NCBI GenBank assembly: GCA_965221985.1
Contig: OZ244928.1
Location: forward strand, 2,666,001-2,730,000
Direction: 5' to 3'
DNA from: J054 sp965221985
GTDB lineage: Bacteria > Pseudomonadota > Gammaproteobacteria > Steroidobacterales > GCA-2729495
Length of the DNA stretch: 64,000 nt
Within the stretch, counting starts at the first letter, position 1. Each line of letters starts with the position of its first letter. Position numbers and translations under genes: made by a program. Below are positions 9,147-17,894 of the stretch, piece after piece. The notes beneath the pieces were generated by a model that worked only from the letters and a program-made list of their open reading frames with translations, was not told where the DNA came from and did no database searches.

Positions 9147-11249
9147 ATGCAAGCAACCACGATGAGGATTTCGAGCATCTGCGTCGAAACGCTGGCTGTT
9201 TTTCTGTTCGCGGCGGTGCTAACGCCCGGGCATGCTGAATGGACGTCACGGGACGGCTCGCTGACGGCGAGAGGTTTCGTACAAGCCGAAGCGTTCACCC
9301 GCAAAGATGAAGGCTTAACCAAGGGCACAGTTACCGGCCAGCTGGAGTTTAATAAGGTTTGGCAGCCGCGCAGTTTCTTCTCTGAGTTGTCGCTCAGCGG
9401 TACGCTGCGAGGAAGCTACGACTCCGCCTACGATATCAGAGATAGTCGGTGGGGTAAGAAGGCAGGCGGTTCCGTGTCTTACCAAGCACCCGGTAACCCA
9501 AGCCTCTTCGCATTCATCAATCAGGGTACGCCACCCTTTCCCGACCCATCGACAAACCCGGTTTATGCCGGCATGTTTGGGCCGGCGTCCCTCGGAGCCA
9601 ATGGGGCGATCCCGCTGCCGGGTACCGGCGGCACGATCGCATCCGCGCGCAACCCAAACGACGGCCTGCGGTTCGCTGCGGGCGATGTTTATAACTATCA
9701 GGATGGTGGCACGATCCTGGCGACGCCGGTCCGCCCTTGCGACGTCGACAGCCGCGGTTGTTTGAAGGACTACATGGACAAAGACCTCGATGAGCTGCGA
9801 TTTCGTGAATTCAATGACGATCTTGACTTCATTCGCGAACTCTATCTCGACATGGCATTTGCATTGAGCCAGGGTAAACAAGAAGTTGCAATGCGCGTGG
9901 GCCGCCAGCAAATCGTCTGGGGACGCACCGACCTGTTCCGCGTGCTCGACGTTGTGAATCCAATGGATTTCTCGATGCAAAATTTGTACACCGAGTTCGA
10001 GGACCAACGTATTCCACAAGGCATCCTGAACGTCGAATATCGCTTAGGGGCGACGAAGTGGTTTGAGGACTTCAATATCCAGGCCTTGTGGAAGTTTGAG
10101 GAAGCGCGACCGCATGTACTCGGCCAAGGCGGAACACCTTATGCGATTCTAGGCGCCGGCAATCTATTTCGGGCGCTGGCCAACTGCTGGCAAAGCGGTT
10201 GTACGGTCGGCAACTTCCCAGCGACGGGAACGGCGGTCGACTTCCCTGCGGGGGCCATTGGCATTCGCAACGTCAATTTGCCGAACCGGGACGATATTGG
10301 TGCGCGCATCGAGGGCGTATTCAAAGGCGTTGGCTTCTCGCTAAACGCGCTTTACTACAGCTCGCAGTTCCCGTCATTGCGCGGTGGCGTTCCGGCGATT
10401 AATCCGTTCGTGTGCCAGGCTGGTCTACCCTGTTTTCCGGGCCAAACGCCGCCGCCTAACCCCGCTGTATTCTATCCTTACAACTTCGCGTTCGACATCG
10501 AATTCCCACGCCTGCTGATGGTCGGGGGTTCGGTCGACTGGTACTCGGAGTGGGCGAAATCATCATTCCGCATCGAAACCTCGTATACGAAGGACGAAGA
10601 ATTCGCGAATACGCTCCGCGAACGGCTGTTCTCAGAATCAGATGTGTTCCGCTGGGTAATCGGCTTTGATCGCCCGACATTCATACCGTTCCTAAACAAG
10701 ACCCGTGCATTTCTGATCTCGGGACAGATTTTCGGGCAGCATCTTCTCGATCATGAGGAGGCGATGGTGAATGTCGTTCAAGCACCTGGCCAGTCTAGTT
10801 TACCGACGCTGGCGCCGGTCGGCGTTCAAGACTGGGAAGACAATATCTTCCTAACGCTACTGATCCAGGGCAATTACTTTAATGACCGACTGACGCCGCA
10901 ACTGATTACCGCGTACGACACCGAAGCGAAAGCTGGTGTCGCCGGCATCTCGCTGGAGTTTAAGCCGAGTAACAACTGGGTCTGGCGCGCGGCATTCAAC
11001 CTGAAATGGTCCGATGGCGCAGACGAATGGATCGCGGATGACAATCGCTCGGCGAACATCTTCCCGCCGTTCACCTGCAACCCGGCATTGCTGCCGCCGG
11101 CAACGCTACCGCCCGATGCACGCTGCTTCGCGCCGTACAGCAGCGTCGGCCTGTCGGGCTTCGAGCCACTCGGCCGCTTCCGCGCCGGGCCAATCGGCGC
11201 CGCGCATAACGAGGACGAATTTCAAATTACGGTACGCTACCAGTTCTGA
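9147..11249 (+). CDS. DUF1302-family outer-membrane protein
   Basis: 700 residues, a usual length for DUF1302 proteins. A signal peptide ends around PGHAEWTS, and the protein ends in a typical outer-membrane final strand with terminal Phe (EFQITVRYQF). The segment MRVGRQQIVWGRTDLFRVLDVVNPMDF is highly characteristic of the family. A purine-rich ribosome-binding site (GGGAGAGGGAGAAG) precedes the ATG. DUF1302 proteins are almost always paired with DUF1329, as here (14 bp downstream), and form a predicted beta-barrel that would be the outer-membrane part of the system. Confidence 0.9.
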   Translation: MQATTMRISSICVETLAVFLFAAVLTPGHAEWTSRDGSLTARGFVQAEAFTRKDEGLTKGTVTGQLEFNKVWQPRSFFSELSLSGTLRGSYDSAYDIRDSRWGKKAGGSVSYQAPGNPSLFAFINQGTPPFPDPSTNPVYAGMFGPASLGANGAIPLPGTGGTIASARNPNDGLRFAAGDVYNYQDGGTILATPVRPCDVDSRGCLKDYMDKDLDELRFREFNDDLDFIRELYLDMAFALSQGKQEVAMRVGRQQIVWGRTDLFRVLDVVNPMDFSMQNLYTEFEDQRIPQGILNVEYRLGATKWFEDFNIQALWKFEEARPHVLGQGGTPYAILGAGNLFRALANCWQSGCTVGNFPATGTAVDFPAGAIGIRNVNLPNRDDIGARIEGVFKGVGFSLNALYYSSQFPSLRGGVPAINPFVCQAGLPCFPGQTPPPNPAVFYPYNFAFDIEFPRLLMVGGSVDWYSEWAKSSFRIETSYTKDEEFANTLRERLFSESDVFRWVIGFDRPTFIPFLNKTRAFLISGQIFGQHLLDHEEAMVNVVQAPGQSSLPTLAPVGVQDWEDNIFLTLLIQGNYFNDRLTPQLITAYDTEAKAGVAGISLEFKPSNNWVWRAAFNLKWSDGADEWIADDNRSANIFPPFTCNPALLPPATLPPDARCFAPYSSVGLSGFEPLGRFRAGPIGAAHNEDEFQITVRYQF

Positions 11250-11263
11250 CGGAGGAATCTAAG

Positions 11264-12571
11264 ATGAGAATATTACTGACAGGGATCATCGCCGGGCTGG
11301 CGGCCACGGTGGCCGGCGCAGAAGTCTCGAACGACGTGATCCAGGCCGCGTTCAAGCCTTACGCTGACTGGCAGCCGACCTACGAAGGCTACGAACCGGG
11401 TATTGTGATCAACGCCGACAACGTCGACCAATACGAGGAGATCATCGATACGTTCCTCTTCCGCTACGTCAAGAACGGCTGGTACGAGATCAAGACACGG
11501 CCGACCTTTTCTATTCCGGTGCACCCGAACCGGATCGAAGCGACGCGGAAATATGCCGGCGATGCGGTGCTCGATGCCGACGGCCGACTGACGAATCTCG
11601 TGGCCGGCCGACCATTCCCGCAGAAACCGGACGCCAACGACCCGCAAGCGGGCCTGAAGCTGATGTGGAACTTCCAGCGCGGCTTCAACGCGGGCGACAG
11701 CGAGACGATCAAGCCTTTCTACTGGACCTTCCGCAATGCGAAGAGCGGCAAGACCGAGCGACAGCTGCGATTCCACTGGCGCTTCTTGAACTGGAAGCAC
11801 CGCACCGTGTTCGACCCAAAGCCCGATGTCGAACCTAACCCGGGGCAGATATTCCGCTCGATCTACGGCACTGTGCTCGAACCTTTCGATCTCGCAAACA
11901 CACAATTACTGATCCAGCGCTACGAGGATGACCTGAAGCGCGACGACGGTTGGCTGTATCTTGGGTTCCAGCGCCGTGTACGCCGACTCGCGGTCGGACA
12001 AATTACCGATGCATTTCTAGGCTCCGACGCGATGATCGAAGACTTCGAGGGATATAATGGTCGGTTGTCCGACTACACCTGGGAATACAAGGGCGAGATA
12101 TTATTCCTAGCGCCTTTCATCATGCGTGATGAAGCTACGCTGTCGACGGAGGATCCCAAGAACGACCCGGACGGCTTCAAGTTCATCGCGATGGGCGGCC
12201 GTGGCAACTGCTTCCCGCAGGTCCCGTGGCAACTTCGCAAGGGTTACATCGTCGAGGGCCGGCCGAAAGACAAGAACCATCCACTCAGCAAACGCGTGTT
12301 CTACTTCGACGCCGAAACGATGACCATCCCGATCATCCAGGTGTTCGACAAGAAAGGCGATCCGTGGAAATGGTTCCCGATCTGCAAGACGCACCCCGAG
12401 ACGCACCTACCCGGCAACAGGGACTCCGGCGTTGCCGTCGAGGACTGCGCGGTGTTCTTCGACGAACAGGCTGACCACTGCACGACACTGCAGTTCAAGA
12501 GCCTGATCAACAAGGAAGACACCAACCCGCTGCTGTTCAACGTACAGAACATGCGCAAGACGGGCCGCTAG
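11264..12571 (+). CDS. DUF1329-family periplasmic protein
   Basis: 435 residues with a short signal peptide (ending VAGAEVS). The pattern YEGYEPGIVINADNVDQYE and the later YKGEILFLAPFIM / FYFDAETMTIPIIQVFDKKG match DUF1329, a family often annotated as outer-membrane lipoprotein-sorting-like, suggesting a lipid-carrier fold in the periplasm. A good GGAGGAA ribosome-binding site precedes the ATG. It is the last gene of the operon and is followed by a strong terminator. Confidence 0.9.
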   Translation: MRILLTGIIAGLAATVAGAEVSNDVIQAAFKPYADWQPTYEGYEPGIVINADNVDQYEEIIDTFLFRYVKNGWYEIKTRPTFSIPVHPNRIEATRKYAGDAVLDADGRLTNLVAGRPFPQKPDANDPQAGLKLMWNFQRGFNAGDSETIKPFYWTFRNAKSGKTERQLRFHWRFLNWKHRTVFDPKPDVEPNPGQIFRSIYGTVLEPFDLANTQLLIQRYEDDLKRDDGWLYLGFQRRVRRLAVGQITDAFLGSDAMIEDFEGYNGRLSDYTWEYKGEILFLAPFIMRDEATLSTEDPKNDPDGFKFIAMGGRGNCFPQVPWQLRKGYIVEGRPKDKNHPLSKRVFYFDAETMTIPIIQVFDKKGDPWKWFPICKTHPETHLPGNRDSGVAVEDCAVFFDEQADHCTTLQFKSLINKEDTNPLLFNVQNMRKTGR

Positions 12572-12594
12572 CGTAATAGGCCCCCACCCCATGG

Positions 12595-12621
12595 CCGCCG
12601 GGCATTTGCCCGGCGGTTTTT
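12595..12621 (+). terminator. Rho-independent terminator
   Basis: A perfect GC-rich stem (CCGCCGGGC / GCCCGGCGG around a short AT loop) followed by five T residues, 24 bp after the DUF1329 stop codon. It closes the YCF48-MMPL-DUF1302-DUF1329 operon. Confidence 0.9.
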
Positions 12622-12637
12622 CCTTGACATTTGGGCA

Positions 12638-12707
12638 TTTGGTGCCGGTCATTAGTTTATAAGTTTTTCTTTCTTGGCCGCTGAATAAACTAATGCCCGG
12701 CACCAAA
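12638..12707 (+). repeat. GTGCCGGTCATTAG hairpin repeat, copy 1
   Basis: Seventy bases with long imperfect inverted ends: TTTGGTGCCGGTCATTAG on the left, CTAATGCCCGGCACCAAA on the right, and an AAGTTTTTCTTTC loop. It recurs at 13635-13714 in the same orientation and at 15373-15475 inverted. It lies just past the operon terminator and converges on the downstream dehydrogenase. It looks like a non-autonomous palindromic element (REP/MITE-like); no transposase of its own is in the window. Confidence 0.8.
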
Positions 12708-12736
12708 CAGGGCGATAAGTTAGAAATTACCACAGC

Positions 12737-13576
12737 CTACCAGGGCAGTACCTCGCCATCCCACTGCAGATAAACACCCGTGTCTTCCACGGTCAGGCCG
12801 TCAATCAGTTCTATCATGTCGTTGATCGCTGTACGCGGTACCAGTCGACCTGCTTTCATCATCATCTGATAATTTTTTGGCACGGTGCTCGGGTCCTCGG
12901 CATTCATATAGTCCTGGGTGTCCACTGTGCCCGGGGCCATGATGCTGACGATGCCGCCCTTGGGCTTCAGGTAGATAGCGTAGTTCCTCATTGCCATATT
13001 CAACCCGGCCTTACTCGCGCTGTAGCCGATATTGACCGGCACCTTGGCATTGGTAATTGAACCGCCGGTCGAGGTCATGGCAACAACTTTTTTCTGGTCG
13101 CTTGCCAATACGTTTGCTTCGAAGGCTTCGGAGACTTTCAGTTGGCCAATAATATTGACCTCCAGGATCGTCGCGAAAAATGCATAGTCAATTTTCCCGA
13201 AACGGTCCAGCCCGAAGCGGTAGGCATTTATTGCCCCGTTCAATAGCAGAACGTCGATCGGTACATCCCGGTACTTTTCACTAAGTGCTGCGATTTCCGC
13301 ATCATCGATAACATCGAGTTCTTCTACCCGGATATTGGAATTGGCTTCGGCTAGTGCATTCAGTTCATCTGCCTTGCCGGGCGACCGGCAACTGGCGATG
13401 ATATTCCAGCCCAGTTTGTTGTACTCCTCAACAAATGCCAAACCGTGGCTGGCATTGGCGCCGGTTATAAGCACTGTCGGTTTCCCGGGTTCCGGGAAAT
13501 CTGCCTGAGCGGGTAGTGCAAAAAGGCAAGCAAACAAAGCCGCTAGTAAATTTGATTTGACTGGTATCAGTTTCAT
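12737..13576 (-). CDS. Exported short-chain dehydrogenase/reductase (paralogue 1)
   Basis: 280 residues. The ATG at 13576 starts a clear signal peptide (MKLIPVKSNLLAALFACL, then ALPAQA before DFPEPGK), after which a classical Rossmann SDR domain begins (TVLITGANASHGLA). The catalytic Tyr-x-x-x-Lys is present (IGYSASKAGLN), but the dinucleotide loop reads TGANASHG, with Ser in place of the usual middle Gly of TGxxxGxG. It shares its C-terminal phrase (YLQWDGEVLPW) with the SDR at 17895-18761. A secreted, cofactor-dependent reductase would be unusual; membrane anchoring by an uncleaved signal is the alternative. Substrate unknown. Confidence 0.8.
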   Translation of the reverse strand: MKLIPVKSNLLAALFACLFALPAQADFPEPGKPTVLITGANASHGLAFVEEYNKLGWNIIASCRSPGKADELNALAEANSNIRVEELDVIDDAEIAALSEKYRDVPIDVLLLNGAINAYRFGLDRFGKIDYAFFATILEVNIIGQLKVSEAFEANVLASDQKKVVAMTSTGGSITNAKVPVNIGYSASKAGLNMAMRNYAIYLKPKGGIVSIMAPGTVDTQDYMNAEDPSTVPKNYQMMMKAGRLVPRTAINDMIELIDGLTVEDTGVYLQWDGEVLPW

Positions 13577-13634
13577 TGTAATTTCTCTCGTCATTGAAAT
13601 TAGCCGTATCAACTACTGGGGTCAGAGCAAGGTA

Positions 13635-13714
13635 TTTGGTGCCGGTCATTAGTTTATAAGTTTTTCTTTTGTTTGCCGCTGCACAAACTGAATAAACCAA
13701 TGACCGGCACCAAA
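13635..13714 (+). repeat. GTGCCGGTCATTAG hairpin repeat, copy 2
   Basis: Eighty bases, ends TTTGGTGCCGGTCATTAG and TGACCGGCACCAAA, same orientation as copy 1. It follows GGGGTCAGAGCAAGG, a lead-in often seen beside this kind of palindromic repeat. Copies 1 and 2 bracket the exported dehydrogenase gene. Confidence 0.8.
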
Positions 13715-13800
13715 TTTCACGGCCACCTTGGACCGCCTAACGGACTCGACCGCGCGGCCCAACCTTCGGCCGCATCGTCCCCAACACCGAACTCGCGTCG

Positions 13801-13839
13801 CCTCAGCTCACACAAAGCCGCTTACACTTCCTATCCGCC
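13801..13839 (+). repeat. Short dispersed repeat R2, copy 1
   Basis: The stretch beginning CCTCAGCTCACACAAAG and ending CCTATCCGCC matches 16416-16455 (CCTCCGCTCACATAAGG ... CCTATCCGCT) with scattered differences. Here it lies upstream of the zincin lipoprotein gene. Function unknown. Confidence 0.45.
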
Positions 13840-13884
13840 TGCTTTATATTGTCTGCTCTGGTCCGATTAAAATCGGGAGTCACC

Positions 13885-14844
13885 ATGAAGCATCAAAATC
13901 GACCTTCTATGCCAGCCATACTGCTCGCAAGCCTGATTTTTCTCGCCGGTTGCGACACCGACATCGTTATCGTCGGCAATTCCAAGTCGGGCGAGGAACT
14001 GGGCATTCTCGTGGATGGCATTGACGAATCCGGCACTGCCGTCAACGATGCGACTTATACGGTTCCCGTTGGCTTAATCGGGGTCGGCAACCTCACCAGC
14101 AACAACAAGGGCGACGGCGAAGTGACGTCTTTTAGCAACCGCCGAGCGGTGGCATTCGACGGCAACGCCGCCTTTTCGCCCAGCGACTCGGATGCCATCA
14201 CCGTAAATCATCCAGACGAGATCACGATTCCCGTCACCGTCTGGATCGTGAAAGGACCATTCAACACACAGAAAAGCAAAGCGATTGATGCTTGTGTCAC
14301 CACCTCGGCTATCTGGCGGTCGGAACGTATGGGCGTGCGCTTTTCGAGCTTTACAGTGAAAGACGCCACCGGCGACTCGGATGCCCCTACTTACTTCGAT
14401 TTCGACTGCTCCATGAAAACCAACCTCCAGCGTGACATCGGCCAAGACGCTGGGCGCATTAATATCTACTACGTAGAAACGGTGGACGGCGGCTCCGGAC
14501 GAGGCAATGTCTGCACTATTGGAGGCGACTTCGTCGCCATGGCGCAAAGCACCGGCGACGAGCTATTGAGTCATGAGTTAGGCCATGACTTTTCACTCCT
14601 ACACATCGACACACTGACCAACTTCGACCAGACCAACATCATGCACAGCGCGAGCAATACACGTGCTTTTATTACTGAGGGACAGCTGTTTCGCGCCCAC
14701 CTACGGACCAACAGCGCGCTGAACGCACTGTATGGTGCGCGTCCAGGCCTCCCCACGCGCAACTGCGTTCAGGGTACAGCCAATAGCGATTGCCCAAATA
14801 TCAACAAACGAATTTGGGCGGACGGTAGCTTCTCAGCGAACTGA
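13885..14844 (+). CDS. Zinc metalloprotease-like lipoprotein
   Basis: 319 residues from the ATG at 13885, which has a GGGAG ribosome-binding site and opens a lipoprotein signal (LIFLAGC). Near residue 230 lies HELGHDFSLLH, a metzincin-type zinc site (HExxHxxxxxH, one residue different in spacing from the canonical third ligand), followed by a Met-turn-like NIMHSASN. The N-terminal 110 residues look like a beta-sandwich. Probably a surface or periplasmic zinc peptidase; the substrate is unknown. The next lipoprotein gene begins 16 bp downstream. Confidence 0.7.
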   Translation: MKHQNRPSMPAILLASLIFLAGCDTDIVIVGNSKSGEELGILVDGIDESGTAVNDATYTVPVGLIGVGNLTSNNKGDGEVTSFSNRRAVAFDGNAAFSPSDSDAITVNHPDEITIPVTVWIVKGPFNTQKSKAIDACVTTSAIWRSERMGVRFSSFTVKDATGDSDAPTYFDFDCSMKTNLQRDIGQDAGRINIYYVETVDGGSGRGNVCTIGGDFVAMAQSTGDELLSHELGHDFSLLHIDTLTNFDQTNIMHSASNTRAFITEGQLFRAHLRTNSALNALYGARPGLPTRNCVQGTANSDCPNINKRIWADGSFSAN

Positions 14845-14860
14845 GCAGGAGATCACAGTC

Positions 14861-15364
14861 ATGGCAACCACCATTAAATGGACCGACATCTCACTCGCGT
14901 TATTGATAGCCACCTTCGGCACAGCCTGTGATCGCCAAGAGATTACCGCAACAAGCGTGCCGACCACACCGGTCAAAGCACCCACCGCCGCCACGGCGCT
15001 GTTACCCACGCAAACCGCGCAGCACTGGCTGCAGCTCACCTGCAGTCTAGGTGATTACCCCCGTTTAGAGGAGAACCTACGCGCCGCCACGGTAACAGTT
15101 GAACCTATCTTTATCCAAGCTTACCGAGAGGGCCCTTCGACAGAAGTAATAAGAGAATTCATGGCTGGCGCCCGCGCCCGCTTCGCCCAGCGCAGGGCAA
15201 TATTGGAGTCTGGCGAGGATACCGGCCTCAGTCCCGACGACCTGGCAGCCGCTCGGGCAGTCAACGAAAAAACTTTCCTCGCCCAATCCCAGCAGGACTT
15301 CGAGAACCGCTACCGAAACCAAGCGAAACTCGGCTTGGCAATTATTGGCAAGTCTATCCGGTAA
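14861..15364 (+). CDS. Small lipoprotein of unknown function
   Basis: 167 residues starting at ATG 14861 (GCAGGAGATC ribosome-binding site), with a lipobox-like FGTAC site near residue 20, a Thr/Pro-rich linker and a helical C-terminal half rich in Arg, Glu and Ala. A longer in-frame reading overlaps the preceding gene and is unlikely. I do not recognise the family. It is probably co-transcribed with the zincin lipoprotein upstream. Confidence 0.6.
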   Translation: MATTIKWTDISLALLIATFGTACDRQEITATSVPTTPVKAPTAATALLPTQTAQHWLQLTCSLGDYPRLEENLRAATVTVEPIFIQAYREGPSTEVIREFMAGARARFAQRRAILESGEDTGLSPDDLAAARAVNEKTFLAQSQQDFENRYRNQAKLGLAIIGKSIR

Positions 15365-15372
15365 TAACAATA

Positions 15373-15475
15373 GGGTGCCGGTCATTAGCTTATTCAGGTT
15401 GTGCAGCGGCTAAGAAAGAAAAACTTATAAACTAATGACTGGCACCAATTATGTAAACTAATGACTGGCACCAAT
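15373..15475 (-). repeat. GTGCCGGTCATTAG hairpin repeat, copy 3 (inverted, extended)
   Basis: Same family as 12638 and 13635 but in reverse orientation; read on the minus strand it gives the AAGTTTTTCTTTC loop. Its right arm (AATGACTGGCACCAATTATG) is present twice in tandem (ends near 15451 and 15478), so this copy carries a short terminal duplication. Confidence 0.8.
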
Positions 15476-15589
15476 TATGCGTTTTCAGCTTATGTGTATG
15501 TGCGTTTGATTATCGGAGTGTTGTCAAAAGTGGTATGATAATAGCCCTGTAAAGACAGTAATCTGATGACGGTTTTGGGGGGATCTAGC

Positions 15590-16261
15590 ATGCCGAAATC
15601 AAAAATTGCAGTTGCAGTTGCAACGGCTATCGGTGCTGCAGGTGCAGCGAACGCCGCTGATGTGGCGGTTACGCTGACAAATGTTAGCACCGGTTCAATC
15701 AACGGCGAATCCAACGGGTTTCTCAGCGGCACGCTGACCGGCACCTACAACACCGCCAGCGGTGTGGTAACCATGGATGCTGGCACTACAACGGTTTTAT
15801 TTAACTTGAGCCCGCTACCGAACAACGAGCTGTTTACCCACAATCATACCAACTGGACCACGGGTGGCGGTGCTTACTCGGCTTCGGCCTATAACTGCGC
15901 CGAAGGTCAATTCGGTGGCAGTGTGGGCGCCCACTTGTGCGGTAACTGGAGCTATGGCGGTAATTTCGTTAATGAATCGAGCGTGAACTACGCGGCGATC
16001 CCAGGTACCCGCACCCTCGGTGGCGACGATGGCGTTGTTGGTCCGCAACAGCAAGGCAGCGACTACGCCGCGACAACCGCGTCGTTCGGCGGTGGCACGC
16101 TGGTCATGCAAAGCGCTCTATGGAACACGCTTGGTATGAATGGTTCGTCCACGGCTGGTGTTGAGCTGGTGTTCTCAGCGGTGCCGGTACCCGCAGCAGT
16201 TTGGCTGTTTGGTTCCGCGCTGGGCTTGCTGGGGTGGCTGCGTCGCCGTTCTCAGGCTTAG
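15590..16261 (+). CDS. Secreted protein with VPLPA/PEP-CTERM-like sorting tail
   Basis: 223 residues from ATG 15590. The N-terminal signal peptide ends AANAADV; the mature region is rich in Gly, Ser, Thr and Asn. The last 27 residues follow the exosortase pattern: VPVPAAVWLFG motif, a hydrophobic helix (SALGLLGWL), then a basic RRR tail. Known families of this kind are cut by an exosortase and sent to the cell surface, often with an exopolysaccharide matrix. No exosortase is in the window. Confidence 0.75.
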   Translation: MPKSKIAVAVATAIGAAGAANAADVAVTLTNVSTGSINGESNGFLSGTLTGTYNTASGVVTMDAGTTTVLFNLSPLPNNELFTHNHTNWTTGGGAYSASAYNCAEGQFGGSVGAHLCGNWSYGGNFVNESSVNYAAIPGTRTLGGDDGVVGPQQQGSDYAATTASFGGGTLVMQSALWNTLGMNGSSTAGVELVFSAVPVPAAVWLFGSALGLLGWLRRRSQA

Positions 16262-16461
16262 GTCGCCCGGGTGATCAAGATTCGCGACGACGAGGACCGC
16301 GCTAGGCGCAGCGGTCGCAACACCAATTTTCGACCGGCTGGAAATTGATTGTTTTGCTTGGTAAGCGATGGCGGCGCCAAAAATAGACTTGTTGTTTATT
16401 AATTATAACGTTTCGCCTCCGCTCACATAAGGCGGCTTATACGTCCTATCCGCTTAGCAAG
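16262..16461. other. Intergenic stretch with R2 copy 2
   Basis: No gene is visible between the PEP-CTERM-like gene and the tRNA. Positions 16416-16455 match repeat R2 at 13801-13839. The segment just before it (TTATTAATTATAACG) is AT-rich. Confidence 0.4.
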
Positions 16462-16588
16462 TTTTGGCTTCAAAGGCCGAACTCATGGGTAGCTTAGCCG
16501 CCGCATGCTAGACCGGTATGGCTCTAGCATCACTATGGCGCACCGTGCTGACCACAACTGAACAGGGATGAGGGCTTAATAGAATAAT
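16462..16588 (+). repeat. Dispersed repeat R1, copy 2
   Basis: Diverged partner of 5004-5130, same orientation, directly abutting R2 copy 2. Shared blocks include GGCTTCAAAGGCCGA, CACCGTGCTGA and AGAATAAT. It has no neighbouring coding gene here, unlike copy 1. Confidence 0.55.
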
Positions 16589-16706
16589 GGCTGCGACTGA
16601 GCAAACTGCGTAGTAAGGCGTTAGGCCCTGGTCGCTCGGGTAGACGGTGCTTTGAATTAACCCCGGCAGTCTCGCCCAGGCCGCCAGGATACTTCCCAGC
16701 GCAAGC

Positions 16707-16794
16707 TGGCGGAGAGGGAGGGATTCGAACCCCCGGACCCTTTCGAGTCAACGGTTTTCAAGACCGCCGCATTCGACCACTCTGCCACCTCTCC
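16707..16794 (-). tRNA. tRNA-Ser (anticodon UGA)
   Basis: Read on the minus strand it starts GGAGAGGTGGCAGAGTGG, has an anticodon arm GGCGGTCTTGAAAACCGCC with TGA in the loop, a long class-II variable arm, the T-arm GGTTCGAATCC and an encoded CCA end. All parts of a bacterial serine tRNA are present. Confidence 0.97.
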
Positions 16795-17068
16795 AATAAT
16801 CAGTGCTTTAAAAACAGCAAGTTGCGTAACAATATTTAGGTATTTTCGGCACCTCTGAAATCAACCCCATCGGCAGCCGCGAGCATAAATTTAGGCGACA
16901 TCCGAAAAGCAGCGTCACAGCGGCGCAAATAGTATCGCAGCTGAGGATCAATTGGGTGAGCTCTGGTGAAAATCGATTATATGGCGCTCAAAGATCGAGG
17001 GTGCCCGGAACTCTCCCCATGTTAAAATATCCAACCGTTTTTCGAGCACCCATTTAAGGAGTCAGTGC

Positions 17069-17773
17069 ATGGCCCAATCGGACCAAGATTACACTCGGAT
17101 TAAACCCGCATCGGCGGCTAGCTTGCAGCGCGAGACCATTCGCGAGTCCGCCTTAGCGACGAATAAGGTTCTGCGCAACACTTACATGTTGCTGGCAATG
17201 ACCTTGCTATTCAGCGCCTTGACAGCGGGCATCTCCATGGCGGTTGGGATGCCGTTTATGGGCCCCATCGTGACGCTTGGGGGCTATTTTGCCTTGTTGT
17301 TCTTGACTTATAAGTTCCAGAATTCTGCGCTGGGGCTAGTCTGCGTTTTTGCGTTAACCGGCTTCATGGGGTTCACCCTCGGCCCCTTGCTAAGCGCCTA
17401 TCTCACCGCTGTACCCAATGGTGGTCAGCTCATCATGACTTCCCTGGGCATCACCGGCCTGATGTTTGCCGGGCTAAGCGCTTATGTATTGGCCACGGGC
17501 AAGGACCTAAGCTTCATGGGTGGGTTCTTAACCGTCGGCCTGTTCGGATTGCTGGCCGTAATCATCGTCGGACTATTCGTGGACTTGTCCGCGTTTCAAA
17601 TAGCGATCTCCGCGGGTGTCATTTTGCTCATGTCGGTCTTTATTCTCCATCAAACCAGCGCCATCATTCATGGCGGTGAAACGAACTACATCGTAGCCAC
17701 CGTCGGATTGTTTGTGTCGCTATACAATATCTTCGTGCACCTATTGATGCTACTGGGTATGGGCGACGACTAG
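17069..17773 (+). CDS. Bax inhibitor-1/YccA-family membrane protein
   Basis: 234 residues with a short cytoplasmic N-terminus and seven hydrophobic segments from about residue 45 onward, ending VSLYNIFVHLLMLLGMG, which is the signature C-terminus of bacterial YccA/YbhL proteins (BI-1 family). The family includes pH-sensitive calcium leak channels and, for YccA, a modulator of FtsH. AAGGAG ribosome-binding site before ATG 17069. Single-gene unit with its own terminator. Confidence 0.92.
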   Translation: MAQSDQDYTRIKPASAASLQRETIRESALATNKVLRNTYMLLAMTLLFSALTAGISMAVGMPFMGPIVTLGGYFALLFLTYKFQNSALGLVCVFALTGFMGFTLGPLLSAYLTAVPNGGQLIMTSLGITGLMFAGLSAYVLATGKDLSFMGGFLTVGLFGLLAVIIVGLFVDLSAFQIAISAGVILLMSVFILHQTSAIIHGGETNYIVATVGLFVSLYNIFVHLLMLLGMGDD

Positions 17774-17806
17774 TTACTTTAGTCGGCAGTTCACTACCTC
17801 AAAGAA

Positions 17807-17829
17807 GCCCCGCTCCGCGGGGTTTTTTT
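17807..17829 (+). terminator. Rho-independent terminator
   Basis: GCCCCGC-TCC-GCGGGG stem followed by seven T residues, 33 bp downstream of the Bax-inhibitor gene. Confidence 0.92.
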
Positions 17830-17894
17830 GGCCCTGCCCACAGCCTAAACTGAGCACCTCAATGGCGACCATGAATTGCCCTGGAGACAACTTC

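Noticed and set aside
14732..14860. N-terminal extension of the 14861 lipoprotein
   Set aside because: It overlaps the end of the zincin gene and has no lipoprotein-like features; the ATG at 14861 has a ribosome-binding site and signal peptide.
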